This document shows positions 29,287-38,658 of a stretch of 64,000 bases of DNA, in pieces. The translations under genes were made by a program, and so were the position numbers. Every line of letters starts with the position of its first letter. Positions within the stretch are counted from its first letter, which is position 1. Source of the DNA: a marine actinobacterium MedAcidi-G2B (GTDB taxonomy: Bacteria > Actinomycetota > Acidimicrobiia > Acidimicrobiales > MedAcidi-G1); contig JUEO01000001.1 in NCBI GenBank assembly GCA_000817115.1, positions 186,001 to 250,000 on the forward strand. The letters run 5' to 3'. The notes under the pieces are model-generated. The model worked only from the letters and a program-made list of their open reading frames with translations. It made no database searches and was not told the origin of the DNA.

Positions 29287-30840
29287 ATGAAATATTGGTT
29301 ACTGGCTCTTCTCGGAATTTTTATTGGGTTAGTAGTTTTTCTTGCTGTTTTTTTTGATGGCGACTCAGAAGAGGTATTTGAAAGAGCAGTTAGTGCCTCG
29401 ACTTCTATAACAACGACTTCTACGACAACGACTTCTACGACAACGACTTCTACGACAACGACTTCTACGACAACGACTTCTACAACAACTATTCCATATG
29501 ACGGGTGGGTAGATCCGGAATCAGTTGGACAGCCATGGGGAGACGTTGTAGAAGGAGTTCTTACTTTTAGAGGCTCACCTACTCGGAGTTGGTATGGGAA
29601 AGGTCCAGTTCCAGAAAATCCGATATCGGTTTGGAGTTTTCCGGAAAACAATCGGATGTGCTCAATGACCAGTATCGGTGGGGTATCTGAGCAGTGGTGT
29701 GGAATGGGCTGGACTGGGCAGCCAGCAATCTTCGAATATAAAGAAGAAACCTGGTTGATATTCGGAGCCTATGACAGCAAAGTTCACTTTGTAAATGCTC
29801 AAACTGGAGAACGCTTATTACCAGACTTTCCAACTGGAGACATTATTAAAGGGTCAGTGACAGTAGACCCTGATGGGTTTCCACTTGTCTATGTCGGATC
29901 AAGAGATAACTACCTTCGAATTCTCAGTTTTGATGGCGAAGAACCCCGAGAACTATGGAAAGTTCACGCATATGATTTTTCGCCAACAAAATGGAACAAT
30001 GATTGGGATTCATCTCCATTAGTTATTGACGATTATTTATTTGCAGCCGGAGAAAACGGAAGGTTTCATATTTTCCATTTAAATCGCAGCTACGACTCAG
30101 AAGATCGTGTAGCGGTCTCCCCAGAGTTAGTAACTGATTTTCCGGGCTGGGATGACGAACTGATATCAGATGTTGGATCTAATGTTTCTATCGAAACCTC
30201 TCCGTTAATACTTGGAGACACATTGTATTTCGCGAATTCAGGCGGCCTGGTGCAAGGATGGGATATCGCTGGTTTGTCTGAGGGAATTGAACCAAATCGC
30301 GTGTTTAGATTTTGGGCTGGAGATGATGTTGATGCCACAATTATTCCCGATGATGAAGGTTATTTATATGTCGGTGTTGAATATGAACGCGCAACACAAA
30401 GGTCAAAAGAAATAGGTCAGATTATTAAACTAGATCCTTCTAATCCTGAAGATCCTTTGGTCTGGTCAGTGGAAGATCGCCCTTACCTGAACTCTGGAAT
30501 ATGGGCTACTCCTGCTATCTATGAAGACATAGTGATTTTTCCAACGGATCAAGGAAAAGTTCATGGCATTAATCGAATTACGGGTGATATTCGCTGGACT
30601 TTAGAACTTTCTGGGAAAGCATGGTCCTCGCCGGCCATTGTGGACGGGGTCATGGTTTTAGGTGACTGTTCAGGTCAATTAAGAGCCTTTGACCTATCGG
30701 ATACTTCTATTGTTCCGCCGCAACTTTGGAGAGTTAGAACAGAGGGCTGTATTGAAGCCACAGCAGTGATCTGGGAAGGCACAGTTTATGCAGGTTCTCG
30801 TGACGGCTACTTGTATGCTTTCCGCGACTTTATACAGTGA
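29287..30840 (+). CDS. Membrane-anchored PQQ-like beta-propeller (BamB-like) protein with Thr/Ser linker
   Basis: N-terminal TM (YWLLALLGIFIGLVVFLAVFF), TTSTT repeats, then propeller blades (TGDIRWTLELSGKAWSSPAIVDGVMVLGDCSGQLRAFD; GTVYAGSRDGYLYAF). Confidence 0.8.
   Translation: MKYWLLALLGIFIGLVVFLAVFFDGDSEEVFERAVSASTSITTTSTTTTSTTTTSTTTTSTTTTSTTTIPYDGWVDPESVGQPWGDVVEGVLTFRGSPTRSWYGKGPVPENPISVWSFPENNRMCSMTSIGGVSEQWCGMGWTGQPAIFEYKEETWLIFGAYDSKVHFVNAQTGERLLPDFPTGDIIKGSVTVDPDGFPLVYVGSRDNYLRILSFDGEEPRELWKVHAYDFSPTKWNNDWDSSPLVIDDYLFAAGENGRFHIFHLNRSYDSEDRVAVSPELVTDFPGWDDELISDVGSNVSIETSPLILGDTLYFANSGGLVQGWDIAGLSEGIEPNRVFRFWAGDDVDATIIPDDEGYLYVGVEYERATQRSKEIGQIIKLDPSNPEDPLVWSVEDRPYLNSGIWATPAIYEDIVIFPTDQGKVHGINRITGDIRWTLELSGKAWSSPAIVDGVMVLGDCSGQLRAFDLSDTSIVPPQLWRVRTEGCIEATAVIWEGTVYAGSRDGYLYAFRDFIQ
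29401..29490 (+). repeat. 15-bp in-frame tandem repeat, 6 units, encoding the TTSTT linker
   Basis: Unit ACTTCTACGACAACG at 29416, 29431, 29446 and 29461 is perfect; diverged units at 29401 and 29476. Confidence 0.95.
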
Positions 30841-30909
30841 AACTAGTTGGGATAGATTTAGAGTAAATGACGGAGCAAAAGGTTCCGGTTTTAAAAGAGG
30901 ACGCATTAC

Positions 30910-32121
30910 ATGGCTGAGCACACCGAAGCAGAAATTCGAGATCTAACTCGTCAGTTGTTGGACGAAGTAGACCATACAAAAGTAGATCAGTACACCTTTC
31001 GAGGGGAGCAATTTGATCGCGGTCTAGCCTTCGTCCAGTTTCCTGAAGGTTTAGGAGGGCTCGGACTCTCAAGTCGAAAAATGCAAACAGTTGTTGATTC
31101 AGAACTTCGTTCTGCAGGAGTCCCATACCATGATCTCCTTATTAATCCCATCGGTATTGGTATGGGAGGACCAGTTGTCCTCACATATGCTTCTGAAGAA
31201 CAAAAGAAGCGTTTATTGCGACCCATGTTCACCGGTGAGGAAATTTGGTGCCAAATGTTTTCAGAACCGGGAGCAGGTTCTGATGTTGCTGGTTTAGCAT
31301 CTCGCGCTATCCGTGATGGAGACGAATGGATAGTCAATGGTCAGAAAGTATGGACAACGCTTGCTCACGTATCCCGATGGGGGATGCTGGTAGCGCGTAC
31401 AGACCCAGATCAGCCTAAACATAAAGGACTGACCTACTTCCTTCTCGACATGGAATCAGAAGGTGTAGAAGTAAGGCCTCTCTATCAAATCACTGGAGAC
31501 GCTGAATTCAACGAGATATTTCTTACCGATGTCCGAATCCCACAAGAAAATGTTTTTGGAGACGTAGGCGGTGGCTGGGCTGCTGCAGTCACCACCTTGA
31601 TGAATGAAAGAGTTGCTCTCGGCGGTGGAGTTCCAAAACAAGGATCAGGCGCTATCGGTGATTTGGTAGAAATTTGGAAAGAGCGTAAAGACTCTATGGA
31701 TGAAATTTCAAGCTCAGTGATGAGAGATCGAATCACTGAGCTATGGATACAAGCTGAAGCATTAAGGCTTACAAATTGGCGAGCTAGGGAAGGCAGTAAA
31801 TCTGGCAATCCTGGGCCTGAAGGTTCTGTTGGCAAATTGATGTCTGCAGAAATGAATCAAAAAATTTACGAACTGTGTATGGAAATAATCGGTCCTGAAG
31901 CTTTAACGTTTGAGGCCGGATATGAAAGAAACCGAGCGGAAGGGTCATCTTTTGCTCGAGGATCAAGCCTCAAATACAGTTTTTTACGGTCAAGAGCAAA
32001 CACTATCGAAGGCGGGACTTCTGAGGTTATGCGAAATATCCTCGGAGAGCGAGTCCTTGGATTACCTGGCGACGTTCGAGTTGATAAAGAAGTGAACTGG
32101 GTTGATGTCCCAAGGAACTAA
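30910..32121 (+). CDS. Acyl-CoA dehydrogenase
   Basis: QMFSEPGAGSDVAGLASRA; GQKVWTTLAHVSRWGMLVARTD; NTIEGGTSEVMRNILGERVLGLP. Confidence 0.94.
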   Translation: MAEHTEAEIRDLTRQLLDEVDHTKVDQYTFRGEQFDRGLAFVQFPEGLGGLGLSSRKMQTVVDSELRSAGVPYHDLLINPIGIGMGGPVVLTYASEEQKKRLLRPMFTGEEIWCQMFSEPGAGSDVAGLASRAIRDGDEWIVNGQKVWTTLAHVSRWGMLVARTDPDQPKHKGLTYFLLDMESEGVEVRPLYQITGDAEFNEIFLTDVRIPQENVFGDVGGGWAAAVTTLMNERVALGGGVPKQGSGAIGDLVEIWKERKDSMDEISSSVMRDRITELWIQAEALRLTNWRAREGSKSGNPGPEGSVGKLMSAEMNQKIYELCMEIIGPEALTFEAGYERNRAEGSSFARGSSLKYSFLRSRANTIEGGTSEVMRNILGERVLGLPGDVRVDKEVNWVDVPRN

Positions 32122-32124
32122 TCC

Positions 32125-33495
32125 CTAGGGCCGATACCAGATTGTTCCAGATGGACCGTCTTCAAGAACGACACCGCGACCAGATAGTTCTTCGCGTATA
32201 CGGTCTGCTTCTGTAAAGTCTTTGGATAGTTTGGCTTCAGTTCGCGCAGCAACCAAAGAATCAATTTCTTCAGCATCAGAGGAATTATCGGAGGTAGCAG
32301 AAAGTTCAACTCCAAGAACTAATAAAAGTTCGTGTACCGCGGCAACCAAGGCAGATGCACTTTCAATGTCTTCTGTGTCTAGGGCACGATTGGCTTCCCT
32401 CACTGCATCAAATATTACTGCCAAGGCGCTTGCAGTTCCTAGGTCATCATCCATTGCGGCTTTAAACTTTTCAACAACATTCTCATCAGGAGTTGTTTGA
32501 AGCAGGTCAACCCCAGTAACTCTTCTTTCAAAACTGTCAAGTCGATCAAGAGCGGCGCTTGCTGCTGTCATACCATCTTCGTTTATTTCCATAGTTCTCC
32601 GATAGTGGGTCTGAAGAACTAGTAAGCGCAGAGCTCGAGGATCCCAAGCATCTAATAATTCTGCAAGAGTTCGAAAATTGCCAAGAGATTTGGACATTTT
32701 CTCATCACCAACAAGAACCATTCCGTTGTGAACCCATGTTCGAGCAAACAGCCGGTCGCATCCAACGCATTCTGCACGTTCGTTTTCATGGTGAGGGAAC
32801 ACAAGATCGTCGCCGCCGCCATGGATATCAAAATCGTCACCCAGTAAATCTAAAGACATTGCAACACATTCAATATGCCATCCTGGACGACCAGAACCCC
32901 ATGGTGATTCCCAGGTTGGTTCTCCAGGTTTAGCTGCTTTCCAAAGGGCGAAATCAAGTGGGTCTTTTTTCTCTGTGTCGACTTCTACCCGAACTCCAGA
33001 TCCTTCACGTAACTGGTCTAGCGATTGATGGGCTAAAGCCCCGTAACCATTGAGTTTGTCGACTGAGAAGTAAACACCAGAAGACGTCGTATAGGCCATG
33101 CCTCTATCAACAAGATTCTGAATAACAGTGATCATTTCAGCAATATATTCCGTGGCTCTTGGCCGGTGATCCGGAGAGACTATATTCAGACGATCCATTT
33201 CATCAACATATTTTTGTTCGTAAAGTTGAGCTAATTCAGACTCGGTAGTTCCTTCTTTTGCCGCACGTTCAATGATTTTGTCATCAATGTCCGTGATATT
33301 TGATACTGCTGTTACTTCATATCTAGACCACCTCAGATATCGAACTAAAATATCAAATGCTAAAGATGAACGAGCATGGCCAAGATGCGGAATATCGTAG
33401 ACAGTAGGGCCACACCAATAGATTGAAACTTTCCCTGAATCGCGAGGTACGAATTCATTCTTGTTTCCGGTCAGACTATCTGTAAAGCAAAGCAC
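32125..33495 (-). CDS. cysS: Cysteinyl-tRNA synthetase
   Basis: YWCGPTVYDIPHLGHARS; GWHIECVAM; MSKSLGNF; C-terminal ADRIREELSGRGVVLEDGPSGTIW. Confidence 0.95.
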   Translation of the reverse strand: MLCFTDSLTGNKNEFVPRDSGKVSIYWCGPTVYDIPHLGHARSSLAFDILVRYLRWSRYEVTAVSNITDIDDKIIERAAKEGTTESELAQLYEQKYVDEMDRLNIVSPDHRPRATEYIAEMITVIQNLVDRGMAYTTSSGVYFSVDKLNGYGALAHQSLDQLREGSGVRVEVDTEKKDPLDFALWKAAKPGEPTWESPWGSGRPGWHIECVAMSLDLLGDDFDIHGGGDDLVFPHHENERAECVGCDRLFARTWVHNGMVLVGDEKMSKSLGNFRTLAELLDAWDPRALRLLVLQTHYRRTMEINEDGMTAASAALDRLDSFERRVTGVDLLQTTPDENVVEKFKAAMDDDLGTASALAVIFDAVREANRALDTEDIESASALVAAVHELLLVLGVELSATSDNSSDAEEIDSLVAARTEAKLSKDFTEADRIREELSGRGVVLEDGPSGTIWYRP

Positions 33496-33537
33496 TAAAT
33501 CAGGATACAGCAGGCTTAGAGGGGGAGAAGTGAGCCA

Positions 33538-34731
33538 TTAAATAAGAATCCCAAGTAGCGCGGCTGCTTCAATAAGGTTTGAAGCAGCATTGGGATCTTC
33601 TTCAGCTCCATCAAGCATTTTTCGAGCGAATAAATCAAGTGATTCTCTTGCTCCCCAAGTATCCAGATCGTTATCAAGCGCGTTCCGAATAGAAGTTAGA
33701 AGTGAAGAAGAGTTCGGACCTTTAGAACACAGGGAAGCTTTTATTAGGCGATCAAGCCGTTCAACCCCATCGTGGATATCGTCATCGAACCATTCGAAAC
33801 CTCCACGATAGTGATGCCCCAACAGGGAGAGCCTTACTGCCCGCGGGTCGTATTCACTGCATAAATCTCTCACAAAAACAAGATTGCCAAGAGATTTAGA
33901 CATCTTTGTTCCTTCGTAGGCGACCATGCCCACATGCATCCAATGTCTAGCCAAAGGCTTACCAGTTATTGCCCTACTCTGAGCTTCTTCGCACTCGTGG
34001 TGAGGGAAAATTAGATCATCTCCACCTCCGTGAAGATCAATGGTTTCACCTAGGTCGTTCATCACCATTGCTGAGCATTCAATATGCCAGCCAGGACGAC
34101 CCACTCCAAAAGGAGAATCCCATGAAGGTTCATCGGAGGCTGAAGGCTGCCACAGCACGAAATCAAGGGGATTGCGTTGTCTCGGGTCATCAGGGCGACC
34201 ACCGCGCTCAGCTGCATAGTTTTTCATAGTGTCCTGGTCGTAACCAGAAACAGAACCAAAGGAATCGAAAGTGGAAATATCAAAGAAAGTGATGCCATCT
34301 ACCAAGTAGGTATGCCCTGCTCTCTCAAGTTGGCTAACGAGCTCAACTATTGCATCGATAGATTCTGTGGCTTTCGGCTCAGCGGCTGCCGGTCGCATAT
34401 TCAAATCAGCCATATCTTTTTCGAATTGAGCCATTTCTTGGGCCGCAAGATCCTGATAGTGGATACCTAGTTCTCTAGCTTTAGGAAGAATGGAGTCATC
34501 GACGTCTGTGACATTACGAACCATTCGTACCTCATGGCCAAGATCTTCAAGTCGTCTTATAACTATGTCAAAAGTTAAGTAAGTGAAGGCGTGACCAAGA
34601 TGAGTGGCATCATAAGGGGTAATTCCACAGACGTAAATGCTCGCTGAAGATTCTGGTTTGAATTCTTTTACAGATTGAGATGCCGTGTCGTACAGTTTCA
34701 TAAATCCAACCGAGTTATCACCTTTTGCCAT
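33538..34731 (-). CDS. mshC: Cysteine:1D-myo-inositol 2-amino-2-deoxy-alpha-D-glucopyranoside ligase (mycothiol biosynthesis)
   Basis: Signature YVCGITPYDATHLGHAFTYLTFD (MshC form, vs GPTVYD in CysRS); GWHIECSAM; TKMSKSLGNLVFV; lacks the long CysRS C-terminal region. Confidence 0.9.
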   Translation of the reverse strand: MAKGDNSVGFMKLYDTASQSVKEFKPESSASIYVCGITPYDATHLGHAFTYLTFDIVIRRLEDLGHEVRMVRNVTDVDDSILPKARELGIHYQDLAAQEMAQFEKDMADLNMRPAAAEPKATESIDAIVELVSQLERAGHTYLVDGITFFDISTFDSFGSVSGYDQDTMKNYAAERGGRPDDPRQRNPLDFVLWQPSASDEPSWDSPFGVGRPGWHIECSAMVMNDLGETIDLHGGGDDLIFPHHECEEAQSRAITGKPLARHWMHVGMVAYEGTKMSKSLGNLVFVRDLCSEYDPRAVRLSLLGHHYRGGFEWFDDDIHDGVERLDRLIKASLCSKGPNSSSLLTSIRNALDNDLDTWGARESLDLFARKMLDGAEEDPNAASNLIEAAALLGILI

Positions 34732-34762
34732 CTAAGACAAGGTAGTAGGTGAAAATGCATTA

Positions 34763-34839
34763 TGGCGCCCTCGGCAGGAATTGAACCTGCGGCCTACCGC
34801 TTAGGAGGCGGTCGCTCTATCCGACTGAGCTACGAGGGC
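34763..34839 (-). tRNA. tRNA-Arg (anticodon CCT), 3' CCA encoded
   Basis: Minus strand GCCCTCG-TA-GCTC..GAGC-ACCGC CTCCTAA GCGGT-..-GCAGG TTCAATT CCTGC-CGAGGGC-G-CCA: full cloverleaf, loop CTCCTAA gives anticodon CCT. Confidence 0.96.
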
Positions 34840-35015
34840 CAGAATACAAAGACTGCAAAGGTCGCTATTCGTGATTAAAGGCTACAGGTGGGTGTGGTAA
34901 AGAGAATCAAAGCTATTTCTGATGGTGCGAAATTTGTATGTGATAAAGAACACATCTAGCTATAGACGTAACTACTGGAAGATAAAATTAGTCTCAAGAG
35001 TGGAGGCTGAGAGAC

Positions 35016-37961
35016 TTGAATGGCAAAGAAGAAACATCACAAATAATTGATGTAAACGCCCCAGGTTCCCTTCCGTTTGTTGATTTTGAGATTTCAGAAT
35101 TCTCTGAATTGATTCAAGCCACCGAAAGCCTTCACGAATCAGGGCACTGGGCTGTTAGAACACCTGCCGGACCTTTGATTGTTGGATATGACCAAACTCG
35201 AGAAATATTACGCGATTCTTCTTGGATTACTGTTCTTTCTGGTTTAAATACTTTTCAAACAGAAGCGACAATGGACCTTGACCTTGAAGTTTTGGTTGAA
35301 CGAGCACGAGAGTTATTACCTGGTTCTAGTCAGCAGTTACAAATGAGGCCCAATGTTCTCTCTGTAGAAGGAGAAGATCACCGTCGTTTACGAAGATTAG
35401 TGAATTCTTCATTCACTCCCGCTAGCAGCGAATCACTACGACCGTTCATGCATCAGCATGCAACGAATTTACTTGAAGCTTTAAAACAAAAGGGTGGGGG
35501 AGACTTGGTAGAAGAATTTTGCCGACCTTACCCAATACCAATTATTTGTCGATTACTTGGCATAGATGATACTGACCAAGAACAGTTTGGAATGTGGGCT
35601 GACACGATTTTCTCAGCCTTAGATGCAGATGCAAGCGCTGTTTTAGGGCGACTAGAAGACATCTCAGTTGCACAACAAGAACTTGACCACTATGCAACAG
35701 AACTTGTAGCAGATCGAAAAGGTTGCCCACACGCTGACCTCGTAAGTGACTTAGTTCAAGCAAGCTACGAAGAAGACCGTTTAAGCGCCGATGAGCTTGT
35801 GGCAATGATCGAAGCAATCCTTCTTGCTGGAACTGACACGACTAGGAATCAACTCGGATCTCTCCTTGCAGTACTCGCTACACAACCTGATCAGTACCAA
35901 CAATTAAGACAAGACCGATCATTAGTTCCAGCCGCAGTAGAAGAATCACTTCGTTTTATCGGGGCAGTACGAACAACGGCGCGTGTCGCTACTGAAGATT
36001 CTGTAGTTGATGGACTATTTTTTAGAGCCGGCACAACGGTTTTTCTAGGGCTTCATGCTGCGGGATTAGGGCAGCCTGATAGCGGCTTTCAGTTTGACCT
36101 TAATCGTGCGGATCGTGCTCCCCATTTAGCATTCGGTTTAGGCGCACATCACTGCTTAGGAGCAGCTCTTGCGCGTGCTGAACTTCAAGAAGCGTTAAAT
36201 GCATTTTTAGACATTGTCCCCGCTTTCGAACTGTCTTCTCCAGTTTCATGGAAGCCTCTTTCTATGGGCATCTGGGGTCCAGATCAACTTGAGTTTCGAA
36301 TATTAGACAAGCCAAATATTGAAAAACCACCTGATCAATTTGCATTTCAACCAAGCAAGCAAAAAAGATTTTTAAGTAAAGGTACAGCAGCTCCTGATTA
36401 TGAAAATGAGTGGATCCAAGAAGCTGACGAGGTTCGTAAGAAAATCTCTTCCGGGATACCACGTCTCGTTAATGCTCCTTCAATTCCACCTGTTACTCGT
36501 TTAATACATACGACGATTCGATTCGGCTGGGCTCTTTTGAGTTGGAAAATATTAGACCGTAAACTTTCTTCAGAGAAACGAACAGAGTCGCTTTATCGCC
36601 GACTTCGCATTGCGGCGGAACGTCTTGGGCCTACTTATGTGAAATTAGCGCAACTAATTTCTGCTGCTGAAGGAGTGTTTCCTCAAGCTTTAGTTGATGA
36701 ATGCTCGCGATGTCGCGATCAAGCTAAACCTGCTAAATGGTGGAGAGTGAATCGCATAATTAAAAATGATCTTGGAAAAATTGCTGAAGAGTTTCAAAAA
36801 TTTGAGAAAGAGCCGTTCGCAGCCGCATCTATTGCTCAGGTTCACAATGCAATTCTTAATGACGGATCAGATGTTGTAGTTAAAATTCAGAGACCAGCAA
36901 TCCAAAAGAAAGTCGTCCGTGACCTGCAAGTGCTCGCATGGGTTGCGCCTCGGCTAGTCGGACGAATCCCAATAGCAGCACTAGCTAATCCTCCTGCGTT
37001 AGTGCAACTCTTCGCAGAAACAATTTCTGAGGAACTGAATTTTCGTTTAGAAGTGGCAAACTTGTTTGAAATCCGCAGAGCATTAGCCACAGGGAATAAG
37101 AGCCAATGGGTTGTTCCCGATCCGGTTCTGGATATGACAACGAATCGAGTAATTGTCATGTCTCGGGTATCAGGAATTCCTTTAACACGACTTGATTCAG
37201 AACAACTCACAGAAACAGCGGTGCGTAATCTCTTCAGAAATATGGTTGATGGCCTATTAGAAGGAGCAGCCCTTCATGGCATATTCCACGGCGACTTTCA
37301 CGCAGGAAACCTATTCATTCGCGAAGATGGAATAATCGGACTTGTTGACTACGGCATGGTTGGGCGACTGGACCATGATCGGAGACTTTCATTTCTGCGC
37401 TACATAACAAGTCTTATGTCGGGAGATGTGCAAGCCCAAGTTCTTGCTGTGCGAGATTTAGGGGCGTTCCCGCCTGAAACTGATGTAAGTGATCTCATAG
37501 AAAAACTCCAGTTAGACCGAGTTGACTTCGATCCACTCCAACTTACAGAAGAACAATTTATTTCAGAATTTCAGGGACTTTTAAAAGAACTTCTCGCTAG
37601 TGGTGCTCGAATACCCAAAGAACTTATGCTTTTCGTCAAAAATTTTGCTTATCTCGCTTCTTTCGTTCAGAAAATAGATCCAGATATGGATTTACTAGAA
37701 GAGTTCTCAACAATAAGCTCAGGGTTCTTAACAAAGCATGGATTCAGAGTCTCCGCTGAGCTTGGACTTGGGGTAAACGACCTTCAGGTCTCCCAGGCAT
37801 CATTTAGGCGTGCTGCTGGAATAAAAGATGACGTTGAAGAACTTACTTGGCGTGATCTCACAGAACGTAGAGATGCGATGGCCAGCCGTCTACTGCCTCC
37901 GAATTCAAGCATTCGGGCCCATATTCTAGATGGTGAGAAAACTTCAGAAATAAGTGAATAG
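35016..37961 (+). CDS. Cytochrome P450 - UbiB/ABC1 (ADCK) atypical kinase fusion protein
   Basis: Single 981-aa ORF. P450: AGTDTTRNQ I-helix, EESLRF (ExxR), FGLGAHHCLGAALARAE heme loop. UbiB: RLGPTYVKLAQLIS (KxGQ-like), FAAASIAQVHNA, VVVKIQRP, EELNFRLEVANL, HGDFHAGNLFIREDGIIGLVDYGMVG. SD GGAGG 9 nt before TTG start. Confidence 0.93.
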   Translation: MNGKEETSQIIDVNAPGSLPFVDFEISEFSELIQATESLHESGHWAVRTPAGPLIVGYDQTREILRDSSWITVLSGLNTFQTEATMDLDLEVLVERARELLPGSSQQLQMRPNVLSVEGEDHRRLRRLVNSSFTPASSESLRPFMHQHATNLLEALKQKGGGDLVEEFCRPYPIPIICRLLGIDDTDQEQFGMWADTIFSALDADASAVLGRLEDISVAQQELDHYATELVADRKGCPHADLVSDLVQASYEEDRLSADELVAMIEAILLAGTDTTRNQLGSLLAVLATQPDQYQQLRQDRSLVPAAVEESLRFIGAVRTTARVATEDSVVDGLFFRAGTTVFLGLHAAGLGQPDSGFQFDLNRADRAPHLAFGLGAHHCLGAALARAELQEALNAFLDIVPAFELSSPVSWKPLSMGIWGPDQLEFRILDKPNIEKPPDQFAFQPSKQKRFLSKGTAAPDYENEWIQEADEVRKKISSGIPRLVNAPSIPPVTRLIHTTIRFGWALLSWKILDRKLSSEKRTESLYRRLRIAAERLGPTYVKLAQLISAAEGVFPQALVDECSRCRDQAKPAKWWRVNRIIKNDLGKIAEEFQKFEKEPFAAASIAQVHNAILNDGSDVVVKIQRPAIQKKVVRDLQVLAWVAPRLVGRIPIAALANPPALVQLFAETISEELNFRLEVANLFEIRRALATGNKSQWVVPDPVLDMTTNRVIVMSRVSGIPLTRLDSEQLTETAVRNLFRNMVDGLLEGAALHGIFHGDFHAGNLFIREDGIIGLVDYGMVGRLDHDRRLSFLRYITSLMSGDVQAQVLAVRDLGAFPPETDVSDLIEKLQLDRVDFDPLQLTEEQFISEFQGLLKELLASGARIPKELMLFVKNFAYLASFVQKIDPDMDLLEEFSTISSGFLTKHGFRVSAELGLGVNDLQVSQASFRRAAGIKDDVEELTWRDLTERRDAMASRLLPPNSSIRAHILDGEKTSEISE

Positions 37962-38022
37962 TGACTCTATAAAGTTTGATGAATTGCATTTTGGTACTTG
38001 TAAGTGCTTAAGTGATTTATAG

Positions 38023-38511
38023 ATGCCTGATCAAGAGTTACCTGAAGCGGTGGAACGTGTTGTAGAGACTGGAGTGGTTCTTGGTGTGAGAGTTGAGCCG
38101 AGAACTTTTCCAGAGAGCACAAGAACAGCACAAGAAGCTGCAGATGCTATTGGTGTTGATGTCGGTCAAATCGTGAAGAGCCTCATTTTTCAGGTTGACC
38201 AAGAACTTGTTCTTGCCTATGTAAGTGGAAAGAACCAACTCAATGAAGTAATCCTTGCTTCAGTCGCGGGTGGGGAGAAGTGTCAGCGAGTAGATGCTAA
38301 GACCGTAAGAGAAGTCACAGGATTTTCTATTGGAGGAGTTCCGCCCTTTGGACTTCTAGAAAACCTTCGAGTGTTTATAGACAAAGATCTTCTTGATTAC
38401 AACGAAGTATGGGCCGCAGCGGGAACTCCTCATGCTGTCTTTCCCATAGGTCCGGGGGATTTAGTCACTGCATCTGGTGGAGAAGTTTCTGAAATTTCAG
38501 TAAAAAATTAA
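38023..38511 (+). CDS. YbaK/EbsC-family (aminoacyl-tRNA deacylase-like) protein
   Basis: VGQIVKSLIFQVDQELVLAYVSGKNQLN; VREVTGFSIGGVPPFGLLENLRVFIDKDLLDYNEVWAAAGTPHAVF. Confidence 0.9.
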   Translation: MPDQELPEAVERVVETGVVLGVRVEPRTFPESTRTAQEAADAIGVDVGQIVKSLIFQVDQELVLAYVSGKNQLNEVILASVAGGEKCQRVDAKTVREVTGFSIGGVPPFGLLENLRVFIDKDLLDYNEVWAAAGTPHAVFPIGPGDLVTASGGEVSEISVKN

Positions 38512-38658
38512 TGCTGTAACTGGTAATCCTTCTATCTGCCGAAGGGAGATGAGATTTCAAGGGAGAAGCATCAGTGAGTGGATGCTCGACCAAGTTCTCC
38601 ATTAGTTTTCTTACCTTCAAAACACATTGCCACTCTTTGCTAATGATTAAACCTTGTT

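Noticed and set aside
29401-29490. Tandem repeat considered as CRISPR-like array
   Set aside because: Contiguous 15-bp units with no spacers, inside a coding frame.
29265-29651. Minus-strand ORF with VVVVEVVVVEVV repeats
   Set aside because: Antisense shadow of the TTSTT-encoding tandem repeat; sense frame is a clear PQQ-propeller protein.
33538-34731. Second cysS copy or pseudogene
   Set aside because: Sequence signature fits MshC, with intact HIGH- and KMSKS-type motifs and a full-length frame.
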